Positions 19,813-27,305 of a DNA stretch of 33,328 nt are shown here, piece after piece. The stretch lies in the NCBI RefSeq assembly GCF_018883605.1, contig NZ_JAHLEM010000229.1, positions 1 to 33,328 of the forward strand, given 5' to 3'. Made by a program: the position numbers and the translations under genes. The notes beneath the pieces are model-generated. The model saw only the letters and a program-made list of their open reading frames with translations, searched no databases and was not told the origin of the DNA. How positions within the stretch are numbered: the stretch's first letter is position 1; the number at the start of each line of letters is the position of its first letter. This stretch comes from Streptomyces niphimycinicus (GTDB taxonomy: Bacteria > Actinomycetota > Actinomycetes > Streptomycetales > Streptomycetaceae).

Positions 19813-20696
19813 GTGTCGCACTCCAGCACCGTGCGGCACAGCCCGCAGCGGGCCCGCACCCGGCCGCGCACCGGGACCCGGATGCGCTGACGGCAGGTCG
19901 GGCAGGGGAAGGAGACGCTCAGCGGAGGACCGCTGTCGAAGGCGTAGTCGCCTCCGGTGGGGGAGGGGTCGCCGGACTGGGCCGACCGGCGGTCCTTGGC
20001 GTAGCGGCGGCGGCCGGTCCACCCGGCGGCGGCGAGCGGCGGCCGGGCCTGGTCGTGGCGCGCCAGCTCCAGCCCCTTGGCGTACGCCTCGTACGCCTGC
20101 GGAGAGGTGAACCAGGGGGAGGGGTCCTCATCGAAGAGCAGCGCCCGCTTGGCCAGTACGTAGCCGAACTCCTCCGGCGTCAGATAGCCCAGTTTCTGGC
20201 TGGAAAGCGAGTCCTGACGGAAGGCGTCGAGCAGCAACCAGCCCGTGCCGAGATAGGCGGCGGTGGTGTCGGTGAGGATTTCGTTGTCGCGTGTGCCGGG
20301 GAACGAGAGGTCGAGGCGGTGCAGATACACATGCGTGACCTCATGGGCGAGGGCCGCGCCGATGTCCCGACGGTGGTTCTTGAAGCGGGAGTTGAGCTCG
20401 ATGAAGTACTCCGGGCCCGCGGCGAGCTCCACGTTTCCCGCATGCCGCATCTCCCGGAAGCTCACGATCATCCGGGCGTCGGGCAGCCGCAGATGCCGCA
20501 CCATCGCCCCGGCCACCCGCTGAACGCCCAGGTAGAGGTCGTCCTGGTCGGAGAAGGCCACATCGCCGGGGACCACGCTGAGCCCGAAGGTGTCCACCGT
20601 GTCGCGGGACAGCCGGCGGTAGAGCGCGGTGATCGAGGCCCGGACGGTGTCCAGGTGGGGAAAGCCGTGCTCGATGTCGCTGCCCGGTGCCGCCAC
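19809..20696 (-). CDS. HExxH putative metalloprotease with C-terminal zinc ribbon
   Basis: This 295-residue protein has no signal peptide. It carries HEVTH at 118-122 inside GAALAHEVTHVYLHRL, the zinc-protease core. Glu139 in DNEILTDTTAAYLG, 17 residues after the second His, is a plausible third ligand. A second Zn site is built by CPTC (265-268) and CGLC (284-287) in the last 35 residues, a rubredoxin-like ribbon. I recognise it as a conserved streptomycete protein of unknown function; proteolysis is inferred from the motif. The start is GTG (complement of 20694-20696). The 3' end overlaps the 12-bp tandem array. Confidence 0.75.
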   Translation of the reverse strand: MAAPGSDIEHGFPHLDTVRASITALYRRLSRDTVDTFGLSVVPGDVAFSDQDDLYLGVQRVAGAMVRHLRLPDARMIVSFREMRHAGNVELAAGPEYFIELNSRFKNHRRDIGAALAHEVTHVYLHRLDLSFPGTRDNEILTDTTAAYLGTGWLLLDAFRQDSLSSQKLGYLTPEEFGYVLAKRALLFDEDPSPWFTSPQAYEAYAKGLELARHDQARPPLAAAGWTGRRRYAKDRRSAQSGDPSPTGGDYAFDSGPPLSVSFPCPTCRQRIRVPVRGRVRARCGLCRTVLECDT

Positions 20697-20799
20697 GCCG
20701 TCACCCCGTGCCCGTCGCCAGCCGTGAGCCCTGTCTCATCTCAACCTTACGGTCGTTCGGCGGGGCGGCGGGTAGGCCGCGCTGGCTGAAAACCGACCC

Positions 20800-20829
20800 T
20801 TGTCACCCCGTTCACCCGCTCCACATAAT
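20800..20829 (+). promoter_or_regulatory. Candidate promoter of the trypsin gene
   Basis: TTGTCA (20800-20805), 18 bases, CATAAT (20824-20829): each hexamer is one base off consensus. The 5' leader would be about 100 bases, ending with the good RBS AAAGGA before the GTG at 20940. Confidence 0.5.
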
Positions 20830-20939
20830 CACAGGGCGTTTTACCGGCTCATCCATGGGATTTCGGAGAGGTTTCCGGATTTTATGGCTTGGCATGAGCC
20901 TGACATGCGCCGCCGAACCCCCCACGAAAGGACAGTCCG

Positions 20940-21737
20940 TTGCGGAAGACCCTGAAGCACCTCAAGAGAGCCTCGGCCGCCGGCGCGGTCGCCCTCGCCG
21001 CCTTCAGCCTCACCCCCGGCAGTGCCGGCGCCGCGACCACCGGCCCCGAGCCGAGCCCCTCCGTCGTCGGCGGCACCCGCGCCGCCCAGGGCGAATTCCC
21101 CTTCATGGTCCGGCTGTCCATGGGCTGTGGCGGCGCTCTCTACACCCAGGACATCGTGCTCACCGCCGCCCACTGCGTGGACGGCAGCGGCGCCAACACC
21201 TCCATCACCGCCACCGCGGGCGTCGTCGACCTCCAGAGCTCGAGCGCCGTCAAGGTCAAGTCCACCCAGGTGCTCCAGGCCCCGGGCTACAACGGCACCG
21301 GCAAGGACTGGGCGCTCATCAAGCTCGCCAAGCCGATCAACCAGCCCACCCTGAAGATCGCCGACACCACGGCGTACAACAAGGGCGACTTCACCGTCGC
21401 CGGCTGGGGCGCGGCCGTCGAGGGCGGCGGCCAGCAGCGCTACCTGCTCAAGGCCACCGTGCCGTTCGTCGACGACGCCACCTGCAAATCCGCGTACGAC
21501 GAGCTGGTGCCCGGCGAGGAGATCTGCGCCGGCCGGATGGCTCAGGGCGGCGTGGACACCTGCCAGGGCGACTCCGGCGGCCCGATGTTCCGCAAGGACG
21601 ACAGCGGCCAGTGGATCCAGGTCGGCATCGTGAGCTGGGGCGAGGGCTGCGCGCGGCCCGGCAAGCCCGGCGTCTACACCGAGGTGAGCACCTTCGCCAA
21701 GGACATCAAGGCGGCCGCGGGCCAGCTCGGCGGCTGA
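20940..21737 (+). CDS. Secreted trypsin-like serine protease (S. griseus trypsin type)
   Basis: This 265-residue preproprotein has a basic start and hydrophobic core (1-31, ending SAGA), which form the signal peptide. A short propeptide follows, and mature trypsin starts at Val42 (VVGGTRAAQGEFPF). The triad is His78 (LTAAHC), Asp123 (KDWALI) and Ser212 (GDSGGP). Asp206, six residues before the serine, sets Lys/Arg specificity. Cysteines suit three disulfides. The sequence is very close to S. griseus trypsin as I recall it. The GTG start follows AAAGGA (about 20927-20932). The gene stands alone between a promoter and a strong hairpin shared with the convergent VOC gene. Streptomycetes usually make such enzymes late in growth. 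Confidence 0.95.
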   Translation: MRKTLKHLKRASAAGAVALAAFSLTPGSAGAATTGPEPSPSVVGGTRAAQGEFPFMVRLSMGCGGALYTQDIVLTAAHCVDGSGANTSITATAGVVDLQSSSAVKVKSTQVLQAPGYNGTGKDWALIKLAKPINQPTLKIADTTAYNKGDFTVAGWGAAVEGGGQQRYLLKATVPFVDDATCKSAYDELVPGEEICAGRMAQGGVDTCQGDSGGPMFRKDDSGQWIQVGIVSWGEGCARPGKPGVYTEVSTFAKDIKAAAGQLGG

Positions 21738-21763
21738 CGCCTCCTCAGCCTCGCCTCCGCCAG

Positions 21764-21806
21764 GAGCCGACCGGGATCCGGCCATCGGGCCGGTCCCGGT
21801 CGGCTC
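21764..21806. terminator. Bidirectional terminator between trypsin and VOC genes
   Basis: A 12-bp outer stem GAGCCGACCGGG/CCCGGTCGGCTC and a 6-bp inner stem CCGGCC/GGCCGG with a 4-base loop, interrupted only by a small AT/T bulge. It lies between two convergent stop codons. A run of degenerate CTCTGTCGG/CTGTCAGGT units follows to about 21870. Confidence 0.7.
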
Positions 21807-21862
21807 TGTCGGCTCTGTCGGTGCTCCGAGCAGTGTCGGCGCTCTCAGCTCTGTCAGGTCTG

Positions 21863-22240
21863 TCAGGTCTGTCCGTAGCAGATGCAGAACGGGTGCCCGG
21901 CCGGATCGTTGAAGACCCGGAATCCCGACCGCTCCCCGCCGCTGTCATGCAGGAACGTCGCCCCCAGCTCGATCAGCTCCTGCTGCGCCCGCTCCGCGTC
22001 CTCGATCGTGTCCACGTCGAAGTCCAGATGGATCTGCTGCGGATACGCCGGATCCGGCCAGCGCGGCGGCTGATGGTCCGGCGCGAGCTGGAAGGCCAGC
22101 CGTCGGCCGTCCTCGGCCGTCAGGGTCGCCCACTCGGGATCGCTGTCGTCCACCCGCCAGCCCAGGATCCGTCCGTAGAAGGCGGCCAGCGCGGCGGGGT
22201 CGGGACAGTCAAGGACGGTGCACTGAAGCGTCGCGATCAT
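21863..22240 (-). CDS. VOC family (glyoxalase-like) protein
   Basis: This 125-residue protein starts MIATLQCTVLDCPDPAALAAFYGRILGWRV, the usual first beta-alpha-beta unit of a VOC domain. It continues with QQIHLDFDVDTIEDAE, ELGATFLHDS and the end FNDPAGHPFCICY. His71 and other VOC metal positions are partly visible, so metal binding is possible. Activity cannot be assigned. The ATG is at the complement of 22238-22240. A much longer upstream extension is open but only reads through the 15-bp tandem array and is not protein-like. The array begins 15 bases upstream of the start codon, so the promoter must lie within or beyond it. Confidence 0.85.
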   Translation of the reverse strand: MIATLQCTVLDCPDPAALAAFYGRILGWRVDDSDPEWATLTAEDGRRLAFQLAPDHQPPRWPDPAYPQQIHLDFDVDTIEDAERAQQELIELGATFLHDSGGERSGFRVFNDPAGHPFCICYGQT

Positions 22241-22254
22241 GTCGCGGACCCTAG

Positions 22255-22359
22255 CCCGGAACGGCCCCGCCCGAAACGGCTGCGCCCGGAACAGCCCCGC
22301 CCGGAACAGCCCCGCCCGAAACGGCCCCGCCCGAAACGGCTGCGCCCGGAACCGCTCGG
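22255..22359. repeat. 15-bp tandem array, seven units
   Basis: Seven consecutive 15-mers of the type CCCGRAACRGCYSCG, starting at 22255, 22270, 22285, 22300, 22315, 22330 and 22345; the third and fourth are identical, as are the second and sixth. An eighth (22360-22374) is degenerate. There are no spacers, so this is not a CRISPR array. The unit is a multiple of three, so all frames stay open and mimic a pentapeptide-repeat protein. Confidence 0.9.
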
Positions 22360-22681
22360 CCCGGGAGCGGCTCCACCTGGAGGGGCCGCGCCCGCCACGG
22401 TTCCGTCCGGTACGAGCCGTGGGAAAGTCGATCCGGAAGTGGAACCTCCCCCCGCCCAGGCGACTCCTCCACGGTGGAGACACCGCCTCGGGAGCGGCCC
22501 TCCACCATGACCGCCCCGCCCCCTTCCGGCCCCTCGAGGGCCGGATCCGAAACCCCCCACAGGGGTCGGGGCGGTCCGGGGCCGCGACCGGCCCGGCACA
22601 GGGTGCCGCGGCGCCGCGGGGGCTTGCGCAGGCCGGAAACATCCGGAGCGCAGGCCAATGCGCCCCGGAGAGGAACCGAGC

Positions 22682-22706
22682 CCCGAGAAAAAGTAGTCTC
22701 GGGAGG
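22682..22706 (+). promoter_or_regulatory. Hairpin overlapping the chorismate mutase Shine-Dalgarno
   Basis: CCCGAGA (22682-22688) pairs with TCTCGGG (22697-22703) around an 8-base A-rich loop. The right arm takes up the first three bases of the GGGAGG Shine-Dalgarno (22701-22706). If transcribed, it would hide the ribosome site. TAGTCT (22694-22699) could instead be a -10 box, which would put the start of transcription after the hairpin. Confidence 0.3.
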
Positions 22707-22707
22707 C

Positions 22708-23061
22708 ATGACGCACAGCATGAGCGACCACACCGCCGGCCGGCCGGCGACGCCGGGAGACCCCGAGGGGATCGACCCGTCCGTCCTCGACGAGCTGACC
22801 AGGTTGCGCGACAGCATCGACAACATCGACGCGGCCGTGGTCCATATGCTCGCCGAGCGCTTCAAATGCACTCAGCAGGTCGGCCACCTCAAGGCCGCCC
22901 ACCGGCTCCCTCCGGCCGACCCGTCCCGTGAGGCGCGCCAGATCACCCGGCTGCGGCAGCTCGCCGAGAGCGCCAAGCTCGACCCCGGCTTCGCCGAGAA
23001 GCTGCTCAACTTCATCATCGCCGAGGTCATCCGGCACCACGAGACCATCGCCCGCTCCTGA
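22708..23061 (+). CDS. Chorismate mutase, AroQ type
   Basis: This protein of about 117 residues is a helical AroQ-fold chorismate mutase that converts chorismate to prephenate for Phe/Tyr synthesis. Diagnostic marks are LTRLRDSIDNIDAAVVHMLAERF (Arg and Asp of helix 1), CTQQVGHLKAAHRLPPADPSREARQ (the active-site Lys and Arg) and FAEKLLNFIIAEVIRHHE (the last helix). It has no signal peptide, so it acts in the cytoplasm. ATG 22708 is only one base from GGGAGG; ATG 22720 (SDHTAGRP) has better spacing and may be the true start. It is a single-domain enzyme with no prephenate dehydratase fused. Confidence 0.92.
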   Translation: MTHSMSDHTAGRPATPGDPEGIDPSVLDELTRLRDSIDNIDAAVVHMLAERFKCTQQVGHLKAAHRLPPADPSREARQITRLRQLAESAKLDPGFAEKLLNFIIAEVIRHHETIARS

Positions 23062-23167
23062 CACCGGCCCGAGGGCGCACTCCGGCGGTGCGCCCGTACG
23101 GCCGTCCGCCCCGGTCGACCACTTCCCACCCGTGTGCGGCCCGCCGCACGTAGGGCAGCATGTCCCC

Positions 23168-25744
23168 ATGTCCGTACTGACGCGCGAGGAAGCGCAGATC
23201 CGAGCCCGCCTCATCGAGGTCCACCGCTACACCATCGACCTGGACCTCACCCGCGGGGAGGAGCTCTTCGGCTCCACCACGACCATCCGCTTCAGCGCGC
23301 GCCAGGCGGGCGCGGACACCTTCGCCGAGCTCGCGCCGGCCGCGGTCCACCGTGCCGTACTGGACGGCCGCGAGCTCGACCTCACCGGCGACACCGCCGA
23401 GGCGCTCGCGGGCGGCCGGCTTCCGCTCACCGGCCTCACCGAGGGCGAGCACGAGCTGCGCGTCGAGACGGATATGCGCTACTCCCACACCGGCGAGGGC
23501 ATGCACCGCTTCACCGACCCGGCCGACGGCGAGACGTATCTCTACACCATGTGCTGCATGTCGGACGCGAACGACGTCTTCGCCGGGTTCGACCAGCCCG
23601 ACCTCAAGGCCGTCTTCGACGTCCGCGTCACCGCCCCGCCCCAGTGGACCGTCCTCGGCAACGGCATCGCCACCCGCGTCGGCGCCCCCGAGGAGGGCCG
23701 CTGGCAGCTCGCGCCCACCCCGCCCATCAGCACGTATCTGATGGCGCTGGCCGCCGGCCCGTACCACTCGGTGCGCACCGAGCACGCCGGACTCCCCTTC
23801 GGGCTGCATGCCCGCCGCTCCCTCGCGCCCTATCTCGAGGCCGACGCCGACGAGCTGTTCGACATCACCCGGCGCTGCTTCGACCGCTACCACGAGATCT
23901 TCGAGGAGCCGTACCCCTTCGACTCCTACGACCAGGCGTTCGTCCCCGAATTCAACTCCGGCGCCATGGAGAACCCGGGCCTGGTCACCTTCCGCGACGA
24001 ATTCGTCTTCCGCTCCGCCGTCACCGACGCCGAGCGCCAGACCCGCGCCATGGTCATCGCCCATGAGATGGCCCATATGTGGTTCGGCGACCTCGTCACC
24101 ATGAAGTGGTGGGACGACATCTGGCTGAACGAGTCCTTCGCCGAGTACATGGGCTACCAGATCCTCACCGAGACCACCCGCTACACCGACACCTGGGCCG
24201 ACTTCGGCGTCCGCCGCAAGAACTGGGGCTACGACGCCGACCAGCGCCCCTCCACCCACCCGGTCGCCCCCGCGCCCGAGCTGGTCCCCGACACCGCCGC
24301 CGCCCGGCTCAACTTCGACGGCATCTCCTACGCCAAGGGCGCCTCCGCGCTGCGCCAGCTCGTCACCTGGCTCGGCGAGAAGACGTTCCTCGACGGCATC
24401 AACGACCACTTCACCCGGCACCGCTTCGGCAACGCCACCCTCGCCGACTTCATCGACTCCCTCGCCCGCTCCTCCGGCCGCGACGTCCACGCCTGGGCCG
24501 ACCGCTGGCTGCGCACCACCGGCGTCGACACCCTCGCCCCCGTCGTCACCGCGAACGGCGACCGGTGGAGCGCCGAGATCCGCCACCAGGGCGGCGGCCC
24601 GGACGGCGACGCCCCCACCCGCCGCCCGCACCGCATCGCCATCGGCCTCTACGACCACGCGCCCGCCGCCCCGCACCAACTGGTCCTGCGGACACGCGTC
24701 GAGGCCGAACTCGACGGCGCCGAGCCCGCCCTCAGCCTCTCCTTCACCGGGCCCCGCCCCGATCTGCTGCTCCTCAACGACGGCGACCTCACCTACACCA
24801 AGATCCGGCTCGACCCCGGCTCCTGGAAGGCCGTCCACCGCGCCCTGTCCGGCCTCCCCGACGCCGTCAGCCGCGCCGTGGTCTGGAACGCCGCCCGCGA
24901 CATGGTCCGCGACGGCGACCTGCCGCCCGCCGACTTCCTCGAGGCCGCCCGCGCCCATCTGCCGCACGAGACCGACATAGCGATCGTCCAGGGCGTCCTC
25001 GCCTTCGCCCGCACCCAGATCGCCGACCGCTACCTGCCCGCCGACCGGCGCCCCGCCGCCCTGGCCACCATCCGCGCCACCTGCCGCGATCTGCTGCGCC
25101 GCACCGAGGACGGCACCGGCGCCGGGCTGCGGCTCGCCGCCGTGCGCACGTTCATCGGCAGCGCCACCGACCCCGCCGAGCTCACCGACTGGCTCGACGG
25201 CGACACCGTCCCCGGCGGCCCCGCCCTCGACCCCGAACTGCGCTGGCAGATCCTCGGCCGGCTCGCCGTCCTCGGCGCCGTCGGCCCGGCCCATATCGAC
25301 GCCGAACTCGCCCGTGACTCCAGCGCCACCGGCCAGGAGGGCGCCGCCCGCTGCCGGGCCGCCCTGCCCGACGCCGCCGCCAAGGAGGCCGCGTGGCAGA
25401 CCCTCTTCGGCCCTGAAGCGGACGGCCAGGGGCCCGAGCTCTCCAACTACCTGGTCACCGCGACCGTCGCCGGCTTCTGGCAGCCCGAGCACCACGACGT
25501 CCTCGCCGACTATGTGCCGCGCTATTTCCCGGCCGCCGTCGCCCTGGGCACCCGCCGCGGCCCCGCCATCGCCGACACCGTCGCCCGCTTCGGCTTCCCG
25601 AGCACCGTGGACGCCGAAACCCTGCGACAGGGCGAGGAATGCCTCGCCAACCCCGAGGCCCTGCCCGCCCTGAGCCGCCGCCTGGCCGACCAGCTCGACG
25701 ACCTGCGCCGAGCCCTGCACGTACGGGAGAAGCAGGGGGAGTAA
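23168..25744 (+). CDS. pepN: Aminopeptidase N (M1 zinc metallopeptidase)
   Basis: This 858-residue cytoplasmic M1 peptidase removes N-terminal amino acids from peptides. The exopeptidase motif GAMEN is at 265-269. The zinc site is HEMAH at 299-303 with the third ligand Glu322 in LNESFAEY. The N-terminal saddle domain begins EEAQIRARLIEVHRYTIDLDL. The C-terminal ERAP1-like helical domain fills residues from about 530 to the end. Length fits the actinobacterial PepN group. The ATG at 23168 gives the usual start SVLTREEAQ; AGGGCAG lies about 10 bases upstream. A GC hairpin follows the stop. Confidence 0.97.
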   Translation: MSVLTREEAQIRARLIEVHRYTIDLDLTRGEELFGSTTTIRFSARQAGADTFAELAPAAVHRAVLDGRELDLTGDTAEALAGGRLPLTGLTEGEHELRVETDMRYSHTGEGMHRFTDPADGETYLYTMCCMSDANDVFAGFDQPDLKAVFDVRVTAPPQWTVLGNGIATRVGAPEEGRWQLAPTPPISTYLMALAAGPYHSVRTEHAGLPFGLHARRSLAPYLEADADELFDITRRCFDRYHEIFEEPYPFDSYDQAFVPEFNSGAMENPGLVTFRDEFVFRSAVTDAERQTRAMVIAHEMAHMWFGDLVTMKWWDDIWLNESFAEYMGYQILTETTRYTDTWADFGVRRKNWGYDADQRPSTHPVAPAPELVPDTAAARLNFDGISYAKGASALRQLVTWLGEKTFLDGINDHFTRHRFGNATLADFIDSLARSSGRDVHAWADRWLRTTGVDTLAPVVTANGDRWSAEIRHQGGGPDGDAPTRRPHRIAIGLYDHAPAAPHQLVLRTRVEAELDGAEPALSLSFTGPRPDLLLLNDGDLTYTKIRLDPGSWKAVHRALSGLPDAVSRAVVWNAARDMVRDGDLPPADFLEAARAHLPHETDIAIVQGVLAFARTQIADRYLPADRRPAALATIRATCRDLLRRTEDGTGAGLRLAAVRTFIGSATDPAELTDWLDGDTVPGGPALDPELRWQILGRLAVLGAVGPAHIDAELARDSSATGQEGAARCRAALPDAAAKEAAWQTLFGPEADGQGPELSNYLVTATVAGFWQPEHHDVLADYVPRYFPAAVALGTRRGPAIADTVARFGFPSTVDAETLRQGEECLANPEALPALSRRLADQLDDLRRALHVREKQGE

Positions 25745-25748
25745 CCGC

Positions 25749-25772
25749 CCCCGGCCCGTCCCGGGGCCGGGG
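25749..25772 (+). terminator. Hairpin after pepN
   Basis: CCCCGGCCC (25749-25757) pairs with GGGCCGGGG (25764-25772) around six bases, starting 5 bases after the stop. All-GC, with no T-run. Confidence 0.5.
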
Positions 25773-25988
25773 ACAGGTGTTTCGGGGTGGGTCTTCACGC
25801 CATGGTGGCCCCTTTTCCACGGTCGGCCCGAGACCCCTCGGCTATCGGAACGGTCTGCGTTGGTTCAAGCGCGTACCAAGCAGGACCAGGGAGTCTCTTG
25901 GGAACCGGTGGCCAAAGATCTTCCCCGCCGCCACACTGCCCGTCCCGGTCATGGCACCCGGACTCCGGTGTGATGGCAGCCTGCTGAC

Positions 25989-27023
25989 GTGCTGCGAACG
26001 ATGAACGGGGTGACGGCGCGTAACCTGCCGCCCAGTGCCTTCGCCCCAGTGATGGCGACCGGAATCGTGTCCCAGGGGCTGGCGGTGGTGGGCGCCCGGC
26101 GGCTCTCGGACGCCCTGCTGACCGTGGCCGTGGTGCTCTACAGCGGGCTGCTGGCGGGGCTGGTGTGGCGGGTGGTGCGGTACCCGGGCGAGGTGGCCGC
26201 CGACCTGCGGAATCCCGGACGGCTCTTCGGCTTCTTCACCTTCGTCGCCGGCTCCGATGTGCTCGCCGTCCGGCTGGCCCCGGGGCCTGAGCGAGCGGCC
26301 GCGTCGGCCCTGCCGGCGCTGGCCGTACCCGTCGCCGTCCTCCTGCTGGGGTGCGGGGCGCTCATGGCGCGCCGGCTCGGCGCGGGCGGGATGGTGCGGC
26401 GCGCGGACGGGACCTGGTTCCTGTGCGTGGTGGGGATCCAGTCCGCCGTCCTGGCCACGGCCGCGCTGGCACCAGGACGCGCCCGGCCCGCCGAAGCGCT
26501 CGGCTGGGTGGCCGGGGTGCTGCTGTACACGGCGGTGGCCACGGTGGTCGCCTGCCGGCTGGTGCGGTTCGGGATACGGCCCCGGGAACTGTCGCCGCCC
26601 TACTGGATCACGATGGGGGCCTGCGCGATCAGCCTCCTCGCCGGTGCCCGGCTGGTGCACCAGGGGCTCGACACCCCCCAGCTCCGGGCGGTGATCCGCG
26701 TCGTCCTGATCGCGCTGTGGGGCTGGGCCACCTGCCTGCTGCCACCGCTGCTGGCCGCCGGGGTCTGGCGGCATCTGCTGCATCGGGTGCCCCTGGAGTA
26801 CGAGCCGTCCTGGTGGACCATCGTCTTCCCCACGGGCATGTACGCCGTGTCCACCGCCGCTCTCGGCGAGGCCGAGGGGGTCCACCGCCTGGTGCTCCTC
26901 GGACATCTCACGGTCTGGGTGGCGCTGGGTGCGTGGTTGCTGGTCGCGGCCGGGCTGGTGCGGGCGCGATGGCATCGGCCGCCGGCGTCGAATTCAAGCC
27001 AGAAGCCGGGTCAAGAGATGTGA
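25989..27023 (+). CDS. TDT/TehA/SLAC1-type membrane protein
   Basis: This protein of about 344 residues has roughly ten hydrophobic segments. The family's first-helix motif is PPSAFAPVMATGIVSQG, and its ninth-helix motif is PSWWTIVFPTGMYAVST. The family includes bacterial TehA (tellurite resistance), C4-dicarboxylate carriers and the plant guard-cell anion channel SLAC1, which conducts chloride and nitrate. The substrate here is unknown. It lies 282 bases upstream of narG in the same direction, so transport of a nitrogen oxyanion is a thought, not evidence. The GTG at 25989 and ATG at 26001 are both possible starts; neither has a strong RBS. A TTGGT-n10-ACCAA inverted repeat lies at 25860-25879. 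Confidence 0.8.
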   Translation: MLRTMNGVTARNLPPSAFAPVMATGIVSQGLAVVGARRLSDALLTVAVVLYSGLLAGLVWRVVRYPGEVAADLRNPGRLFGFFTFVAGSDVLAVRLAPGPERAAASALPALAVPVAVLLLGCGALMARRLGAGGMVRRADGTWFLCVVGIQSAVLATAALAPGRARPAEALGWVAGVLLYTAVATVVACRLVRFGIRPRELSPPYWITMGACAISLLAGARLVHQGLDTPQLRAVIRVVLIALWGWATCLLPPLLAAGVWRHLLHRVPLEYEPSWWTIVFPTGMYAVSTAALGEAEGVHRLVLLGHLTVWVALGAWLLVAAGLVRARWHRPPASNSSQKPGQEM

Positions 27024-27071
27024 AAGCCCGGCCGGCGGACGCTCTTCATCGAAATGGTGATCGCCCCCCAC

Positions 27072-27086
27072 TTGCCTGCCAGGCAA
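27072..27086. promoter_or_regulatory. Perfect palindrome upstream of narG, candidate operator
   Basis: TTGCCTG-C-CAGGCAA, 7-bp arms with one central base. The style is that of MarR-type operators, but no such regulator is encoded in the window. It lies about 220 bases before the narG start, just after the TDT gene. A distinctly AT-richer stretch (about 27145-27220) follows, probably holding the promoter. Confidence 0.45.
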
Positions 27087-27305
27087 TGGTGACACTTCGT
27101 CAACTTCTGTCCACCGCAGCACATCCGTCGATACGCGGGTCCGACATGCCAATGCCAAACCGCAAGGAAAAACAGGTCCAGGTGATGCTAAACGACTTAA
27201 ACGGGTCATACGACACGGCTGATGCGCGAGCGATGCTGTCGCGACATGCGATTCAGGGCCCCGGCCGGCCGTACGGCACGGAGCCACAGCCAAAGGAGCT
27301 GGACC

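Larger units (their letters stand above)
22241..22707. other. 467-base non-coding stretch between VOC and chorismate mutase genes
   Basis: The genes on either side diverge, so both promoters should lie here. Seen are the 15-bp tandem array (22255-22359), several short GC palindromes and a hairpin over the chorismate mutase RBS. The stretch 22375-22680 shows nothing I can support. Frames on both strands are open but have no protein-like composition. Confidence 0.6.

Noticed and set aside
22255..22374. CRISPR array
   Set aside because: Units of 15 bp follow each other without spacers and no cas genes are present.
22241..22642. 134-residue N-terminal extension of the VOC protein
   Set aside because: It consists of the 15-bp array translated plus GC-rich nonsense; the VOC domain begins exactly at the ATG at 22240.
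23027..25798. Open frame of over 900 codons on the - strand opposite pepN
   Set aside because: Same compositional artefact: pepN on the + strand has all M1 peptidase motifs.
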